Counted from the first letter of the stretch, positions 13,501-25,664 are shown. The stretch: 64,000 bases of DNA from Ischnura elegans (GCF_921293095.1 NC_060251.1:64249585-64313584); one strand, 5' to 3'. Numbers and translations are program-made. Notes: generated by a model from the letters alone, not told the origin.

Positions 13501-16500
13501 AAATGAATGCGGAAAAACGATCAATGCTTAATTTTTTTGCTATATTGCCTATGTCCCAGGAAACGCAGGAATTTGGCGAGTAATTAAGAAATTCATTAAA
13601 GGTTTCAAAACAATATTTTAGATAATAACAGGAATAGTAGTACTTTATCAAGACACATACGTCATATTGTTGATTCGACCCATATCTCTTTCAAAATTCT
13701 GAATGTTTGCTCTCCACTTGGCATTTACACTGCTATTATAGATTTCAGTCAGATGTAAAAATTCTTATCCATCAAACACCATTTCCAGTACACGTATTCA
13801 CGAGAGCAATGTGCATGTTGTGCCTAAAACAACCGCATTCGCCGGTGCAGTGACTGGTTGTGAGATGGATCACGAAGGCCAAAAATAGTCAATTACTTGA
13901 ATTGTTCCTGTCTAATGAATATATTTTTAATACAATTGAGGTAGTGTGTAAAGCGTGAACAATGTTGCGTTAATCGTCAGCGGCACGCCCACCTGGATCT
14001 TCGCCTTCATATCTCTACTTGTTTTCTCCAGGTAGCTCACTCTACCCCCACCCCTACCGTCATGTGCTAGCGGACAACCCAAGGCGCTCTGCAATATTCT
14101 CGCGCATCTAGCCCGGATTCTTTTCTTCATGTTCAATTATTTTCAGTCCATCTCTTAAAGTTCTCAATAGTTTCTTCGGAGGGGCCATGGTCGGAAGACG
14201 ACTAAAATTAAACTAGTGAAAATGACTCTATTAAACTCACATGGAAAACACTCGGTGGTTCGAAGTCCAGCCACCCCGGAAAGTAGGGAACCACTCGTAC
14301 GAGGTGAAGTTCGGAACTGATGCTATCGCGTACGGGGGTACGCAGAGCACACTGCAGAGGGCGAAGCGTGACCATAGGACTGCGCCATGAAATTTTTTAC
14401 CCTAAAGATGCCCATTCTTTTCTAATTAGCGTAGCGCCAGATGATCAGATGAATTCGGATTGTTAGTAGGGAGAAACAAAAATCCTGAGAAGATATCCCT
14501 TCGTCAGTAACTCTGACAAGTGAGACTACTAGTAGTAGTAAAGCTCGTAAATTGATAACTGATAACAACCTGGTATCATGTTTTCGGAACAAAATGCCGA
14601 ATTAACTGCCGTAAGCTCAGCTACGAGGATATCGCGTTTCGCCAAAAATCACCATCGTATTTTTCCATCTATTTCCTTGCTTAAAATACGTCATGTGTGG
14701 TCTCGTTTTTTTAACGTGCAAATTACTAACATTTCAATCTAATAAAAGCATAATAGCAATTACTGAATATCATTGTTAGATACCTTTTGGGCTAATAGGT
14801 GATTCATGCAGCAGTTGACCTCCATAAACTGGGAACTTCGAAGCAGTTAGGCTGAAAAAGGTCAGTTGGTGAGAAGAGGGGGGAGCGCGAAACACGTTTC
14901 TATTGTTCTCGTGTAACTCGATATTTTTTTCGAAGCTAAGGTCTTCGTAATAAGATCCCTGCGCGAGCTGGGACCTGTTTTTATTTTGAAGAAGAGGAAA
15001 GCGTCAGAAGGGGGGAGGCGAATGGTGAATGGAGGGGGATAAAGGTTCTTGGGAAATGCGCTAATGTTACTTTCCCACGGCACTGAGCTTCTCCCAATGG
15101 TAGTTCCATCTCTTGGAGAGGATTCCAACTACGTGCTTGTCGTTATTAGCCATAAATGACACATTGTATTTATTTCGTCTCATTTTCGTCAAACGATGGA
15201 TGCGGGAAAATTCTGCGTCGGAACCGCGATCTTCAAACGATCCATGCGAGAAACGATACTTCGGGGAACGATAGATGCGGGAAAAAATTAAATTGTCAAT
15301 AAGGAACTTTATTTGGGACCAGAAACGGCGAACGATCAATGCGGGAACGATAGATCGAGATTCCACCGTATAACTTTCTTTTGAAAGCGGCAGTGTAATG
15401 ACTTCTTTTCTCTGCTATTGTAATACTCTGAAACCAAAACTGAATCGATCTCTCTAATCAGAGGCAAATCATGTTCCCTTCTTACCGTTGCTCTGGGAAA
15501 AATGGAACGACTATGCAGCACAATTAATCGTAGAGGGCGTAACTTGGTGGAAATCCATAATATCACGAATACAAGGATCAAGGAAATAGCAAAGTTCTTG
15601 ATCCTTGTATTCGTGAGACTATGTAGCAGTTTATATCGCGACGGCATTGAGGCTTTAACGACACAAACAAACAGCATTACCTTAGATAGCAGAAAGCGGA
15701 GGAACTGGATCACCACCGACAGTAAATAACTCCACACTAACTTTCCGGTTGCGACGTAAAACTGGCAAGTTCCAGGTCGACGCATGCGACAATCGTGTAA
15801 TGCTGTGTTGCCATAAGCGGAAATCTTCTCTCGTTTTCAGGGCCGCAATGCGCGAGAATTAGTAACGTCACGCCGAAAGCTCGCTGTCACCCGGTTCAAA
15901 CGCAGGGAGCGTAGTGTCCACAGCGCATGGCAGGTTGTCAAGGCTAGCGGTCTTCCAGTCATAGGATTGAGGGTGTTGAATAAACGTTCAAATTTTTCGA
16001 CACAATGGCCATCTAGATTTAGTTTCGAAAGTGGTCGCTGCAGCCAGTGGGAAGGCTAATTGGGTTGAAGGGGGACTAAGCAGTGACCGAGGGAGGGGAA
16101 ACCAAGCCATTTGAGGAAAGTAAACAAGCTGATGAGAAGTGGTGTCATATTTCAGGTGGGGGAGAGAAAAGGCTTGCGCTGGGGAAAGATGTTTTTTTCT
16201 TAACGCAACATTCGTTCCCACGCTTTTCTGACCCATGCGACCGCATGCGACGATGCTCGCCACAATGAATAGAAGTGCGCTAGCTACGAACGAAGATGAA
16301 AATTTCTGGTAAGGTATTATTATCAAGATTGAGAGATTTTTAAGGTTTTAAGACGAAATTCACGGCTATTTCCCGGTTTTTTCACGGTAGAGGAAATTCA
16401 CGGCTAATTCACGGTTTTAAGGTTTTCACGGTTGAGTGGGAACCCTGCATAAGATGTATGTATTACGAAAGCTGTTTGAAAACATGAAACTGAGAGCAAA

Positions 16501-19500
16501 TATCACCCTCCGACTGAACTGTTTCCACATTACTTTTGCACTTCGAGGAATCCCAGAGAAGCACTGCGATGAGCCACTCTGGGCCAGTAGTAGTGCATAT
16601 TAGCTCAAGCAAACATGACCATGCGGAACCAAAACATGATTAACAAAAAATTTGCAGCACATAAAGAAGTGGAAATGGCAATGCTGGATTCTTAATTTCC
16701 AAAGTAAGCAATTACAAAGACAATGAACTTCAGCAATGAAAAAGAAAATACTTGGGCAAATAAATCATGTATATTCATTAACTCAAACTTCTCTACATGA
16801 CTAACTAACTACATCTACACTTGCCTTCACAGAAATAGTTTGTAAACTTCACTAATGTGTACACAATCAAGAGATGAAAGACATTTTATACCAATACCCT
16901 AACACAGGCAAGGTAACTCACCTAAATACGTGAGTCAAATAAAAAAAATTCAAGGAAAATTAACTTCATGTTTATAGAACTATCCTCATCTTTCTCGGCA
17001 GAAAAATTCCAATTGAAGTTCAAGTACTCAGTGTGCAGATTCACAATTGGAAAATAAAATTATAATTGGCAATGCCATAGATTACGATGCCAAGGAGAAG
17101 TGAAAAATCTACAACTTTACTTTTACATCTAAGATGAGTTTTCTACACTTAAGACATTCCCAATCATTCATTGAATATCCAGGCAAAAGGAAACCTAATC
17201 AATGACTTTTCAGTCAGGTTCTCTTTCTGTATTTGGAAAATGCACACCAAATGATCATATGACTTTTTCTATCATTGGATTAGTTAACTTCTTTTACTAC
17301 AGATAATCAGTTCTCTGCTGTCCATCTATCCTGCTTCAATGGCAATATTGTGGAAAACATAGTCACTTCTACATCTAAAACTATAAATGTCCTCTCCTTC
17401 ACTAAATACTACAAGAGAGCAGGAGGCATCTTCAGAATATCAAGTTTTCATACAGCTTTCAAAATAGTATTTCAATCAGTAAATAATCAATGATATGAGC
17501 GTTAAAAACTAAGAATTACAAGACTCATCAATTTGATCACTTCAATATAATGACAAATATTTAAGCTTAATATAATTTCAAATGTTTAAGTACACAAACA
17601 ACTTTTAAAGTTTAATAACTCTGAATACAAAAATCAACAATGCAGAATAATCATAAAATAAGCCAATCCTGCAGACCAACCTGTAATTCTCTGATAATGA
17701 GATTCCTACTCTTGCCTTGGAGAACAACTTGAGCCTGGGTCACCAGCTCTTCTGGAACGTAAGGAGCAGGCACAATGGGCCGTGAGCTCATGATCACACC
17801 AGCTGAGCCCCGCCCACCTCTAATGGCATTTGTTCTCATGATTCGAGCACGTGTCCTTGTCAACTGCCGCCCTCCAGAACCACCACTGCCACTGCCCCCA
17901 CCTCCTCCTCCCGAGCCCTTGCTGCCACCAGTTCCACCACCACCACTCCCCCCACTGCTGTAAGAAAAAAACAAGGGCCAATGTCAGCATATATCAGCTA
18001 AATTCAGGCCAGAATGTGATATCCATCATTACAAGCAAAGAAAGGTCCATTAAGTCCACAGTTCTACCATTCTTAAGCTTGGGACTAGAATTGGAACTGT
18101 AACCAAAGAAAGATCTAGCATCAAAGTTTGCATTAAACCTAATTTGAAAACTTTTATAGAGCACAATTTACATTACAGTAAGCTCCAGATTATCATGGGT
18201 AATGATGGGGAGAGGCAGCATGAATATTTGGAAAAAAACAGGTGTTTCAAACATCCACTTTTATTTCTTATAATGTTCATAATTTACTTAATTCAAATAA
18301 TATATATATTGTTCGAAAAATCATTCACCTTGACCGGGATTCGAACCTGGATCCCTTGATTTCCGGTTAAGCTACCGAGGCGTCATTCTCCCTTGTCACG
18401 CCTCGGTAGCTGAACTGGCTTAAGCACTCGGTCGGAAATTGAGGGATCCGGGTTCGAATCCCGGTGAAGTCGAATGAATTTTCCTCTATGTTTTTTTCGC
18501 ACAATTTGTGCATTGCGGGTACCTCCGTAAAAGTTATCCCCGTGGCTAGTCCCGGTATACTTAAACAAATATATATTGTTATTAATCCACAGAGACTGTT
18601 ACTTAAGATCACTTCAAGGACTTAATGAAAGCTTTCTTCACCCGACCACAGATCGTTTTAATGGCGATTATGTCATTGTACACACATTCCCACTGCTCCA
18701 TGTACTCTAGCAAAGTGTCTACGCAGGCGTGTGCTTGTGATTCATTTGATCGCTACTCCCATTGTATCTCCTTAGAATTCCACAACTGCATTCACTTCCT
18801 CTACTCCCTTCTCTCAGTTGACCTTGGCTGGTTATGGCATAAACATTCCGGAGAACAATGAAAATCTCCGATTTTTAGGGATGTATTCAACCACATGCAA
18901 GGCCACAGCAATAATTGTGCATTTGTGATAAGAAAATACAATTACAGATCATGGATAATCTTTTCTTAACTTTGGTTTGGTTATCGATTGAAGAAATCTA
19001 CTAAAACTAATCAAGAGTTTTCCCCGCAAGTCAGGAGTTTTTTTCTCTGCAACATTACAGTAGACGTCCCAAAAAACTTGACACATCCAACAAGGTAAAG
19101 AAAATAATTCGGTTTTATGACAGGAATTCCAATGCAATAATAAGCCTTCAATATCCTTGCATTAAAATGAGATAATCCTGGTGTTTTCTCCTCAGATTTT
19201 ATTTTTATAAATATCAGGGTAAACATCACAAGAGGGTTATGCATGGATAATTAGTAACACAGATAATCAGTGCCCAATTAATGAAGAGTTTGCTGTATGC
19301 TTGTGGACTAAATATGGCAATGTTATGGATCCAATAACTTGCAAATCAATTTGATGTATTCTTTCACGTGTTTTTCATAATACAACAACAAATATCATAT
19401 TAGTTTTCGAAAATTATACGAATATGAAACACTAAGCCTGAATCATACGATCATTGGTTTCGTCCCTTTTAGTGCTCACTCAAGCGATTGCTTTACGTGG

Positions 19501-22500
19501 CCGGAAAAGTGATCGCTTGAGACATATCACACAGTCATTATTTCTGTCACTTTCCACCACTCCATCCCTCACTTTTCGGCTTTCTCAAAGCTAGTCATTC
19601 AAGTTTACCAATGTCATTCCCACGATAGTCAAATTTTGTGCTGCGATCACTCTTTACGGCCATGCATTCTGATTGGCTGATACACGGTTTCAGTGATGGT
19701 TTCAAAAAGACGTGCCATGTGATGAAAAAAGTGATGAGAATCCTCATCACCGGAGCCATTGGGAAAAACAAATGTGCGCGACGATCATTTCTAAGTGATC
19801 ACTAGTGTGATTGCTGGAGTGAGAACTCGAAAATGACAGAAAAAATGATTATGCGATTCAGGCTGATCAGTAAAGGGAACCAAAAACCGATCTGGCAGGA
19901 AACAAACCTTGCAAACAACCACCAAAAAATAGTTACAAGTCAAGTAGTACACAGCGTGGATGAGAAATGCATCAAAAACAGTTTTTCCTTCCGCACTTAT
20001 GAGTGAAGGAGCAACCATGACTATTTCCTCTTAAAGTAGAAATTATTTATAGTTAAGTTCCATTTCATCCAGAAATTTATTATCAGTCAACAATACAATC
20101 AAAGCACCGTAGAAACAAGTGACTTTTTCATGGCGAACTTCATCCTTTGGTGTATTTAACAAAAGAATCAATGAAACTTGAAATGCTGAGTGCCAAGGTA
20201 TGATAGCAGTTGTTAGAACATTTCAGGCCTGTCTCACCCAGAATTATTTAGATGAAATTTCACTTTAAAGTACCTAATTGAATTAAAATTTATTGAAATA
20301 AATTGGAATGCCATCTGTAAACATTGAAATAAATAAGCTAAGCATTGTTTATGCTTAAAAAGAAAGTGGTTTAAGGAGCACAAATCTTCTAATTCAGATG
20401 ATGGAATTTTACAGAGGACAACAGTTGATAATCCCATACACATGAATCATCCTGTAAATGTAATTCATCTACCCCTATGCGATGCTATTGACCTAGAGGA
20501 GCATATACTGAGACTCTTAAGAATAAATAATCAGCAAATCATGAGTGAAGATGTACAGGATGCATTCATGCAAGATAAGAATCCCATGTTACAATATAAC
20601 TGAAATTAAATGCCAAACATTCCTTCTGAAATCTTACAAAGTTTAAACTTACAAACAATAAATACACTTTCCCAATCTTATGCTAACGGTACATATAAAT
20701 ACACAGATGGCTGAGATCACCAGGTCAATAAAGGTGAAAACTGAACATCACAACATTATAGTGGAGTAAAACGACTGCAATAAAATAAAATTGATTCATT
20801 GTTCTTGAAGAACTCCCACAAGGCAGCTGAAGACTACAGCACCTTCCTCTGTAGAGAACGAGTCAAATGGAGATGGCGCTGGCATAAAATTCCATTTCCT
20901 AATGAACTGTGACCCCAATCACCAACCCACATCCCAGAAGACAAAACAGGATAGCTAACGATACCTCCACCCTCTTGATAAAAAATCCTTGCAGGAATAT
21001 GATTCCACAGATATTGCAAGGAAGGCAAATTCTAAAAATATTGCATATGACTGGAGTGCCAGCTACATAATTGGATAGGGAGGAAAAGATTTTAACCCAA
21101 GTCAAAAGGCAACCACAACTGTGTAGTTAACACCCGGGATGCTGACTTACGAAAAATATTGGGCGGGCACAAACCGGGGATCTTGCCCCAGGAAAGTTCA
21201 CAAGTAGTGAGTTTTAAGTTTTTTAAGCATTTTAGAAGAGTCAAATGATCAACATTAGAACCCTGACAACTCGAATCTCGATATCTGGACACTCCGGGGA
21301 AAATCGACAAGCCTGACACATTTTTTTTCACACGCATAACGAATTTTTGAGGGGTCTTGGGCCCCCTCAAGCCCCATGGAGTCGGTGCCACTGGTTAACG
21401 CCGAAGTCCTTGGCAGAGTAGAGTTTAACATTGAGGGCAAAAAGAAACTGATACTTTCACGTCATCTGCCCACAAGGTCTCTTAAGTGAATGCACAGGAT
21501 GATCTCTTCAAAATTCTATCAACTCCATAGCCAAGTTCGACAGCAACAGTGCCACATCCAGAGCATTAAATACTCTTGCCCATTCAAATGTTCTCCCTTC
21601 CATCAATATTCCACAGTGACCTTTCTCATCTTGCTCATACGCTCTGTCAACAACCCATGGCAAAAAACAAAGCTAGAAATTCCAATCCTTCAAAGTCTAC
21701 CACAGCTTAAGGCCTTCATCAAGTATGAAACCTCATCGGCTCCAAACTCTCCTGATTTAAATAATTCACTATGTATGTAAGGAACATCACCAGCACTGCC
21801 ATTGGTAATGACCAGCATCAGTGATGATGTCCCCCACTCTAACATAGGGACCATCCCACCCTTTGCTTCCACGGCAATAACAAGCTACCTGCACCAGTGA
21901 GCAACTCATTAGAAGCAGTGACAATAACCAAGCTTTGCTTTATTATAGCAAATTAGATTTCAGTGGGGTATCTGTGCTACCTGGGCACTAGCAGTCAATT
22001 GTGCCAGCCACAAATCAATGATCACCCACAGCGATCACGGTCCTCGAGGAAGTCCACCACGTCCTTAATGAGTACATATATCCTGAACTTCCCTAGGCTT
22101 CATTAAGGTGAGCCCAGGCGCCTGTTACGAGTTCACACAACTGCATGATTTTCGTATACCAGATTGGCAGTTGTTTCATCCCCAATTTTAAATAATCTGG
22201 AAAGTGTCAGAAATGACCAGGAGGTGCAGATGTCTCATGACATGGTAGTGGCCAATGTAAGGTCCTCCACCACTGCTTGAAGTTGACACCTTTTTGTAAG
22301 TAGAAATCTCCCCTAAAGACCTAGATGAGGATCTTCAATGAGCAGTTTCGCATGAAGTAGACTCCATGTTTTCTGCCAGATCCTTGGCTGTTGGATTTTT
22401 ACTAGATAGGCAATTACTCCCTGTTCCTTTTCCTACACTCTCCCACTCCTTACATCACTATTAAAACACACAAGTGAGGGAATATAGGTACTGTAGGGTA

Positions 22501-25500
22501 AAGAGAGGAACAAGAACTGTACCTACTCTAAGAGAGAAACAATGCCACAAACTTTGAGTTTCTATGGTCTGGTGGTTCAACATGAGTTTCCTTGATCTGG
22601 TTGACCTTTATCTCCTAGCTCTCCAGTACAGGCATGCGAAAAAGCTCCAATTGGTGCCTCGTGTGCCTCCACCGGCAAGCTAATTTAAAAGGCATTTCAG
22701 GGTAAATTATAATTAAATTTGACCGTGAGAGGCAACCAATGGAAATTTAAATTATTTGGCTAAAGTTTAATGTCAAGCTGGTCCATTTTCTTAAGACAGG
22801 CAGAAGAATACCGGGAGAGGGAGGAGGCAAGGTTGCCTGGTCAGGAAAGATAACACTCATATCCCGGGCTAACCATGAGGCTTCTGCAAAGAAAGGACTC
22901 GGTACACTAGCCTCAGAAAGGACATTTTCAGTTATTTCTAACGATTCTCTTCCAATAGGCCATGTTGTAGGGCAAGCAAAGAAGTGAGTAGTAAATGGTG
23001 GACAGTAATTGGGCCAGCAACAAGTGAAGTACCCATCGTTCTCTATCTCACCTTACATTTTATGCAAAGACTTGGGCTTGCATGACCATACTAATACATC
23101 TTCACCCAAAGAGGATGTGATCACTCTGAAGTTATACATTGCTGCACAAAAAATAAAATGATTCATGAACCATCCCTTGAGAGATCTGCAAAGGCATAAA
23201 CTTATTCACTCTTCACACTTCCTGACCACTCTCAGCAGAGGATAGATTTACTAAACCCACATTTTGATAAAATTTCCCATGCATGTGCACAAATATTTTT
23301 CTAACCTCCTTCCCACACTGAGCAGAATTTGTGTTAGCACCCTTGTTTCAATCCCTCCCAATGTACATACACCACCTTAACACACAGGTATGATGCCACA
23401 CTAACATCACCAGCACTTTCTTCAGAAGGTGATAAGAGCATAAGGAGTGGACCTGCCCATAGGAGGCTTTCTTCCAGTCCAACATCCTCCTTGCACTCCA
23501 CAGAGAGTGTTAAGAGTGTAAGAAGTAAGAAGATGGTCTACAGCCACTCACAAGAAAACATTCACTATGTGTCAGCTTTGAATCTTTTCAATTTGCTAGA
23601 TGGTACTTTGACAAATGAACTTGTGCAAAATTTCCCGTGCCCTTGTGGCCAAAGATATGAGTAATTAGCCTCTGAAGTTCCAAGCCCACAACTCATTCAT
23701 CAGTGAGGGTCCTGCAGCAAGGCATCTCTGGTGGCAAGCCCTGAGGGAAATGCCTAACAGGTGGACCTGGCCCCAGAAAAGGATGTACCTACTGACTATG
23801 GGATGACAAAGCACTGTGTGCTCTTAGGTCCGTTTTACAGCGGTCTTCAAACATTTTATAATGCATATTTCACAAAAGGTTCTATGTTCAGTCCACCATA
23901 GCAAAATATGGTTTTAGATGCATTTTTTGGCAAATCCTTGGGATGATAATGCTGAAGAGATGTCATTCATACTTTAAATTACACTGTAAAAAGGCCATGA
24001 CCAAGCAATGCCTCTTGTTCTACTTCTAGTAAGAATGCATCATATTAATAATTGAAATTAACATTTTGAAGAAAAACAGTTGTTTAAACACAACAATAAT
24101 TCCTGCCTAAAATTCTCTCACGATTTGAGTGATAGTGCAATTAACTACTTTAGACTACAATTAGATTACTGCATTAACAACTTTTGGAAGGATGGGTTTT
24201 GGTACCATCTAAGTGGAGTGATGATGCACATTAGTAATTTAAGGTAGTCAAACGATCACCCTACCTTGTTAATTCTTCAAAGTATATTAAATTGATGGTA
24301 ATAAGACCTATTCCCTACCTTAATAAGGAAGGCCTGGAGATGACTGTAATGAGCCTAATTCATACAATTGAGAAAAGTTAGCGCACTTAGTTTATAAAAA
24401 TTACTCAAGCTAAGAAATTAACTTTTCTTATTATAAGTAACTTATTCCAATAAAGAAACACAAACAACAAAGGTAAGATAATATGTTAACGTTACCATAA
24501 AACCTTAGAAAATCCAGCTTATTGGTGATTTAAAGATCATTGCGTTATTTAAAGTACCCACAAATTGTGAGAGTAGTTTCACCTATACGTTTCAACAACT
24601 CACACTTCTACACCTGATTGCATTAAAAAATAAACGAGCGATAACGAGTTATTCATCACACTCGGCAAGTACACCTAAAATTTCCACAATATCCTAAATG
24701 GTCAAGTTACGAATGTAGTGAATGGTGTAAAATGAGCAGCCCATGAGATTACGATATGCGGTGTAAACGTTAAAATGTTTATAAGTTCTCAATTAATCGC
24801 AAATGGAAAGATGATATATTAGTGGTATTTGAATGCACACATCGTAGATTGCTGGTCAAGATAATCATAACTTACCTTTTGCTAGCGTCATTCTTGGAAA
24901 GATCGAGCCTATCCGATATAATGGAAAAGGCCACTCTACAAATACGTCCATCCTCCAATAAAAGGGCAAAATGGGATGGCCCAACTGCACACTGTTTCAC
25001 TGCAACCTTTAAATTTCCCAATGCATTGGGAGTGACATATCCAAATCTATTGATTTTATCCGCAACTTCTTTCAGCCTGGGAAATAAATGATAAAAAGGC
25101 ATTACAATGAAAAGTAATTAGCAAATAAAATCACAACCAACCATCCCACAAAGTTCCACGCATTTCTAAAAGTATATAATCAGCAACATACAAAAACGGG
25201 TACTCCCATTTTCGCTATAGATGAAGATGCGAATATTAGCAAAAGGCGAAATATTCGCCAAATGCGCACAAACAGGTACTAATCCATTCATTATTAATAG
25301 ATATGGGAAAATATGAGGTTTAAGATCACCCCCTGCCCCAGTTGTGGTAATATCTAAACTTAAATACATTTGTTGTTCTCGAATGTACCATGGACGACCT
25401 ACCCCTAGGAAAGGTTATATAGTTAGAAATATCTTGGCAAATAGTTTGAAATTCACAAGGGCCTATAAATTATACCATACGCCGTTAACCAACAATATAA

Positions 25501-25664
25501 ATGCAGTTTCCGAGGGCACTTCAGCAGAAGCCAAATAAGGAAACACTTTTAACTGGAAGGCAAATAACGTAGAACATGGCAACATAGAAAATAATGTTTT
25601 ACCTATCATTCAACTGGTCCTCGGTTCCAGGGAGAGGATGAACCACAAAATGTAAAGATGACAT
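1557..25664 (-). CDS. hyd: E3 ubiquitin-protein ligase hyd (UBR5 orthologue), 5' part, 9 coding exons
   Basis: UBR5/hyperplastic discs is a very large nuclear HECT-type ubiquitin ligase of the N-degron and growth-control pathways. Coding exons, in gene order on the minus strand: 25603-25664, 24876-25076, 17681-17957, 11584-11795, 10872-11041, 10307-10503, 3260-3594, 2443-2594, 1557-2003. All have GT-AG borders and matching phases, and they sum to 2053 nt (~684 residues). The start [20 protein letters not shown] is the conserved UBR5 N-terminus. A UBA domain (about residues 155-196, with [14 protein letters not shown] and [19 protein letters not shown]) is followed by [11 protein letters not shown], the RCC1-like segment ([40 protein letters not shown]) and [11 protein letters not shown] Gly/Ser tract lies in exon 3, a poly-Ser run in exon 7 and a Pro/Ser/Gly-rich linker in exon 9. 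The UBR box, MLLE and HECT domains lie outside the window, so the gene is partial at the left edge. Family identity is near certain; exon 5 could start 3 nt later (tandem AG). Confidence 0.95.
3816..4816 (+). mobile_element. pogo/Tigger-like element with broken transposase N-terminus
   Basis: Terminal inverted repeats CAGTGTGTCCTCGTTTAACG and its complement at 4797-4816 are flanked by TA on both sides, giving a 1001-bp element. At 4138-4340 (plus) lies a degraded CENP-B/pogo-type helix-turn-helix start: an ATG followed by a Lys-rich stretch, then in a shifted frame [16 protein letters not shown] and [11 protein letters not shown]. The catalytic DDE region is missing. This is a non-autonomous relic in hyd intron 6. 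Confidence 0.8.
4817..6130. other. hyd intron 6 segment, nothing recognised
   Basis: No coding exon, tRNA-like sequence or element termini were recognised. ORFs here are short and without motifs. Confidence 0.5.
6132..6238 (-). mobile_element. tRNA-derived SINE fragment
   Basis: Read on the minus strand, the segment has a B-box-like GGGTTCGAGTACCGCC and upstream GGTGGCGGCGGGGTAACGTC with an A-box-like layout, followed by CTGGGTAGGTTTCCCC. It is a tRNA-like head without a genuine tRNA fold, typical of insect SINEs. Confidence 0.55.
6372..6966 (+). mobile_element. Tigger-like MITE family T1, copy 1
   Basis: Begins CAGAGCAACCTCGATATAAC and ends GTTAAAGCGAG-type complement (CGAGGTTCTACTG at 6954-6966), flanked by TA (6370-6371, 6967-6968). 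It is 595 bp. It is the inverted sister of the copy at 34,251-34,833, sharing the interior CGGTAAAGCGACAATTCGC region and a block beginning CTAGCGATCTGTTA. No open transposase is present. Confidence 0.85.
7192..8661 (-). mobile_element. pogo/Tigger-like transposon with decayed transposase
   Basis: TIRs CACCCATGTCTCGTATAGCG (7192) and its complement at 8661 are flanked by TA (7190-7191, 8662-8663); total length 1470 bp. The transposase runs on the minus strand in pieces. At 8101-8367 is the helix-turn-helix start, with [11 protein letters not shown] and [13 protein letters not shown]. At 7704-7964 is the start of the DDE domain, with [17 protein letters not shown] (first catalytic Asp) and [20 protein letters not shown]. 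The middle and the C-terminal catalytic residues are degraded or deleted, so it cannot be autonomous. Confidence 0.88.
8662..10306. other. hyd intron 6 remainder, no confident feature
   Basis: AT-rich sequence. A moderately GC-rich patch at about 8,970-9,130 (around CCTATGACGTCACGC) may be an old repeat but has no termini. No exon was found before the hyd exon at 10307-10503. Confidence 0.4.
11200..11290 (+). mobile_element. degenerate tRNA-like SINE fragment
   Basis: A-box-like TGGATAGAGCACTAAG and B-box-like GGTTCAAATCC are spaced as in a tRNA gene, but the stems are broken. Located in hyd intron 4. Confidence 0.4.
11386..11493. mobile_element. fragment of the 3816-4816 Tigger family terminus
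   Basis: The stretch contains ATTATCGCGAAGCGAAGGTG, GACGTTAAACGAGGTGACG and GAGGACTCAGTGTATG, matching the right-end motifs (GTTAAACGAGGACTCACTG) of the element at 3816-4816. Only one end is present. Confidence 0.55.
11820..12830. other. hyd intron 3 segment, nothing recognised
   Basis: AT-rich intron sequence between exon 4 and the 3.6-kb element; no coding or repeat boundaries seen. Confidence 0.5.
15110..15370. mobile_element. nested Tigger-like fragment with repeated AACGATNNATGCGGGAA units
   Basis: The right end reads as the complement of TACGGTGGAATCTCGATCTA. Inside, at least four diverged copies of AACGATSSATGCGGGAA-type sequence occur (around 15,192, 15,235, 15,268, 15,330). No clear left end. 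Lies inside the 3.6-kb element. Confidence 0.45.
15564..15617. repeat. perfect hairpin with ~20-bp arms
   Basis: TCACGAATACAAGGATCAAG at the left is mirrored by CTTGATCCTTGTATTCGTGA at the right, with a loop of about 14 nt. Located within the 3.6-kb element. Confidence 0.75.
16453..17680. other. hyd intron 3, right part, nothing recognised
   Basis: AT-rich intron sequence leading to exon 3 donor (17681/17680). No repeat termini were recognised. Confidence 0.5.
18290..18570. mobile_element. head-to-head pair of tRNA-derived SINEs
   Basis: The right copy (18,398-~18,570, plus) has A box TAGCTGAACTGG and B box GGTTCGAATCC with a tRNA-like spacing. The left copy (~18,290-18,384, minus) has B box GGTTCGAATCCCGG and A box TAGCTTAACCGG. 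They meet across a ~16-nt spacer, so the locus is a large palindrome. Both share a 3' body ending near AATATATATT. They are tRNA-like but lack clean acceptor stems, so SINEs are preferred over genuine tRNA genes. Confidence 0.7.
18690..19295 (+). mobile_element. Tigger-derived repeat, copy related to 45,630-46,163
   Basis: Shared, diverged blocks include CTAGCAAAGTGTCT, GTATTCAACCAYATG and CAATAATTGYGCRTTTG, in the same order as at 45,630-45,850. The right end GAGTTTGCTGTA parallels GAGTCTGCTGTA at 46,163. No intact coding is seen. Left border not found. Confidence 0.45.
19435..19864. mobile_element. MITE with AGCCTGAATC terminal repeats
   Basis: Left AGCCTGAATCATACGATCAT and right complement of AGCCTGAATCGCATAATCAT bound a 430-bp non-coding unit that also has internal GTGATCGCTTGAG/GTGATCAC motifs. 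No unambiguous target duplication was found, so the superfamily is open. Confidence 0.65.
19865..24875. other. hyd intron 2, main part, no confident feature
   Basis: A 5-kb stretch without recognisable exon, RNA gene or paired transposon ends. The 21,110-24,000 segment has a somewhat higher GC content and many short ORFs and could be a decayed retroelement, but no reverse transcriptase or other motif is readable. Confidence 0.4.

Larger units (their letters stand above)
12836..16447 (+). mobile_element. 3.6-kb DNA transposon of unassigned family
   Basis: The termini are inverted: CAGGGTTCCCACTCTACC at the left and GTTGAGTGGGAACCCTG at the right. The 5-bp sequence CATAA lies immediately outside both ends (12831-12835, 16448-16452). 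Both subterminal regions are arrays of short TTCACGGTTTT-type repeats. The interior lacks an intact transposase; at about 14,090-14,190 (minus) a short start [20 protein letters not shown] resembles a transposase helix-turn-helix N-terminus before a stop. A ~1 kb core (about 14,036-15,080) is shared with the element at 32,213-33,888. Nested bits include a perfect hairpin at 15,564-15,617 and a Tigger-like end at 15,110-15,370. The TIR resembles hAT, but the target duplication is shorter than the usual 8 bp. Confidence 0.75.

Noticed and set aside
15336-15785. 149-codon minus-strand ORF
   Set aside because: Lies inside the 3.6-kb transposon across a hairpin and a Tigger-like fragment; no transposase or other motif.
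17775-17963. Proline-rich plus-strand ORF
   Set aside because: Complement of the Gly/Ser tract in hyd exon 3.
18398-18475. Possible genuine tRNA gene
   Set aside because: A and B boxes are good but acceptor and anticodon stems do not close, and a mirrored partner with a shared tail indicates a SINE.
21110-24000. Possible retroelement in hyd intron 2
   Set aside because: Composition is slightly different from the rest of the intron, but no reverse transcriptase, LTR or target duplication could be read.
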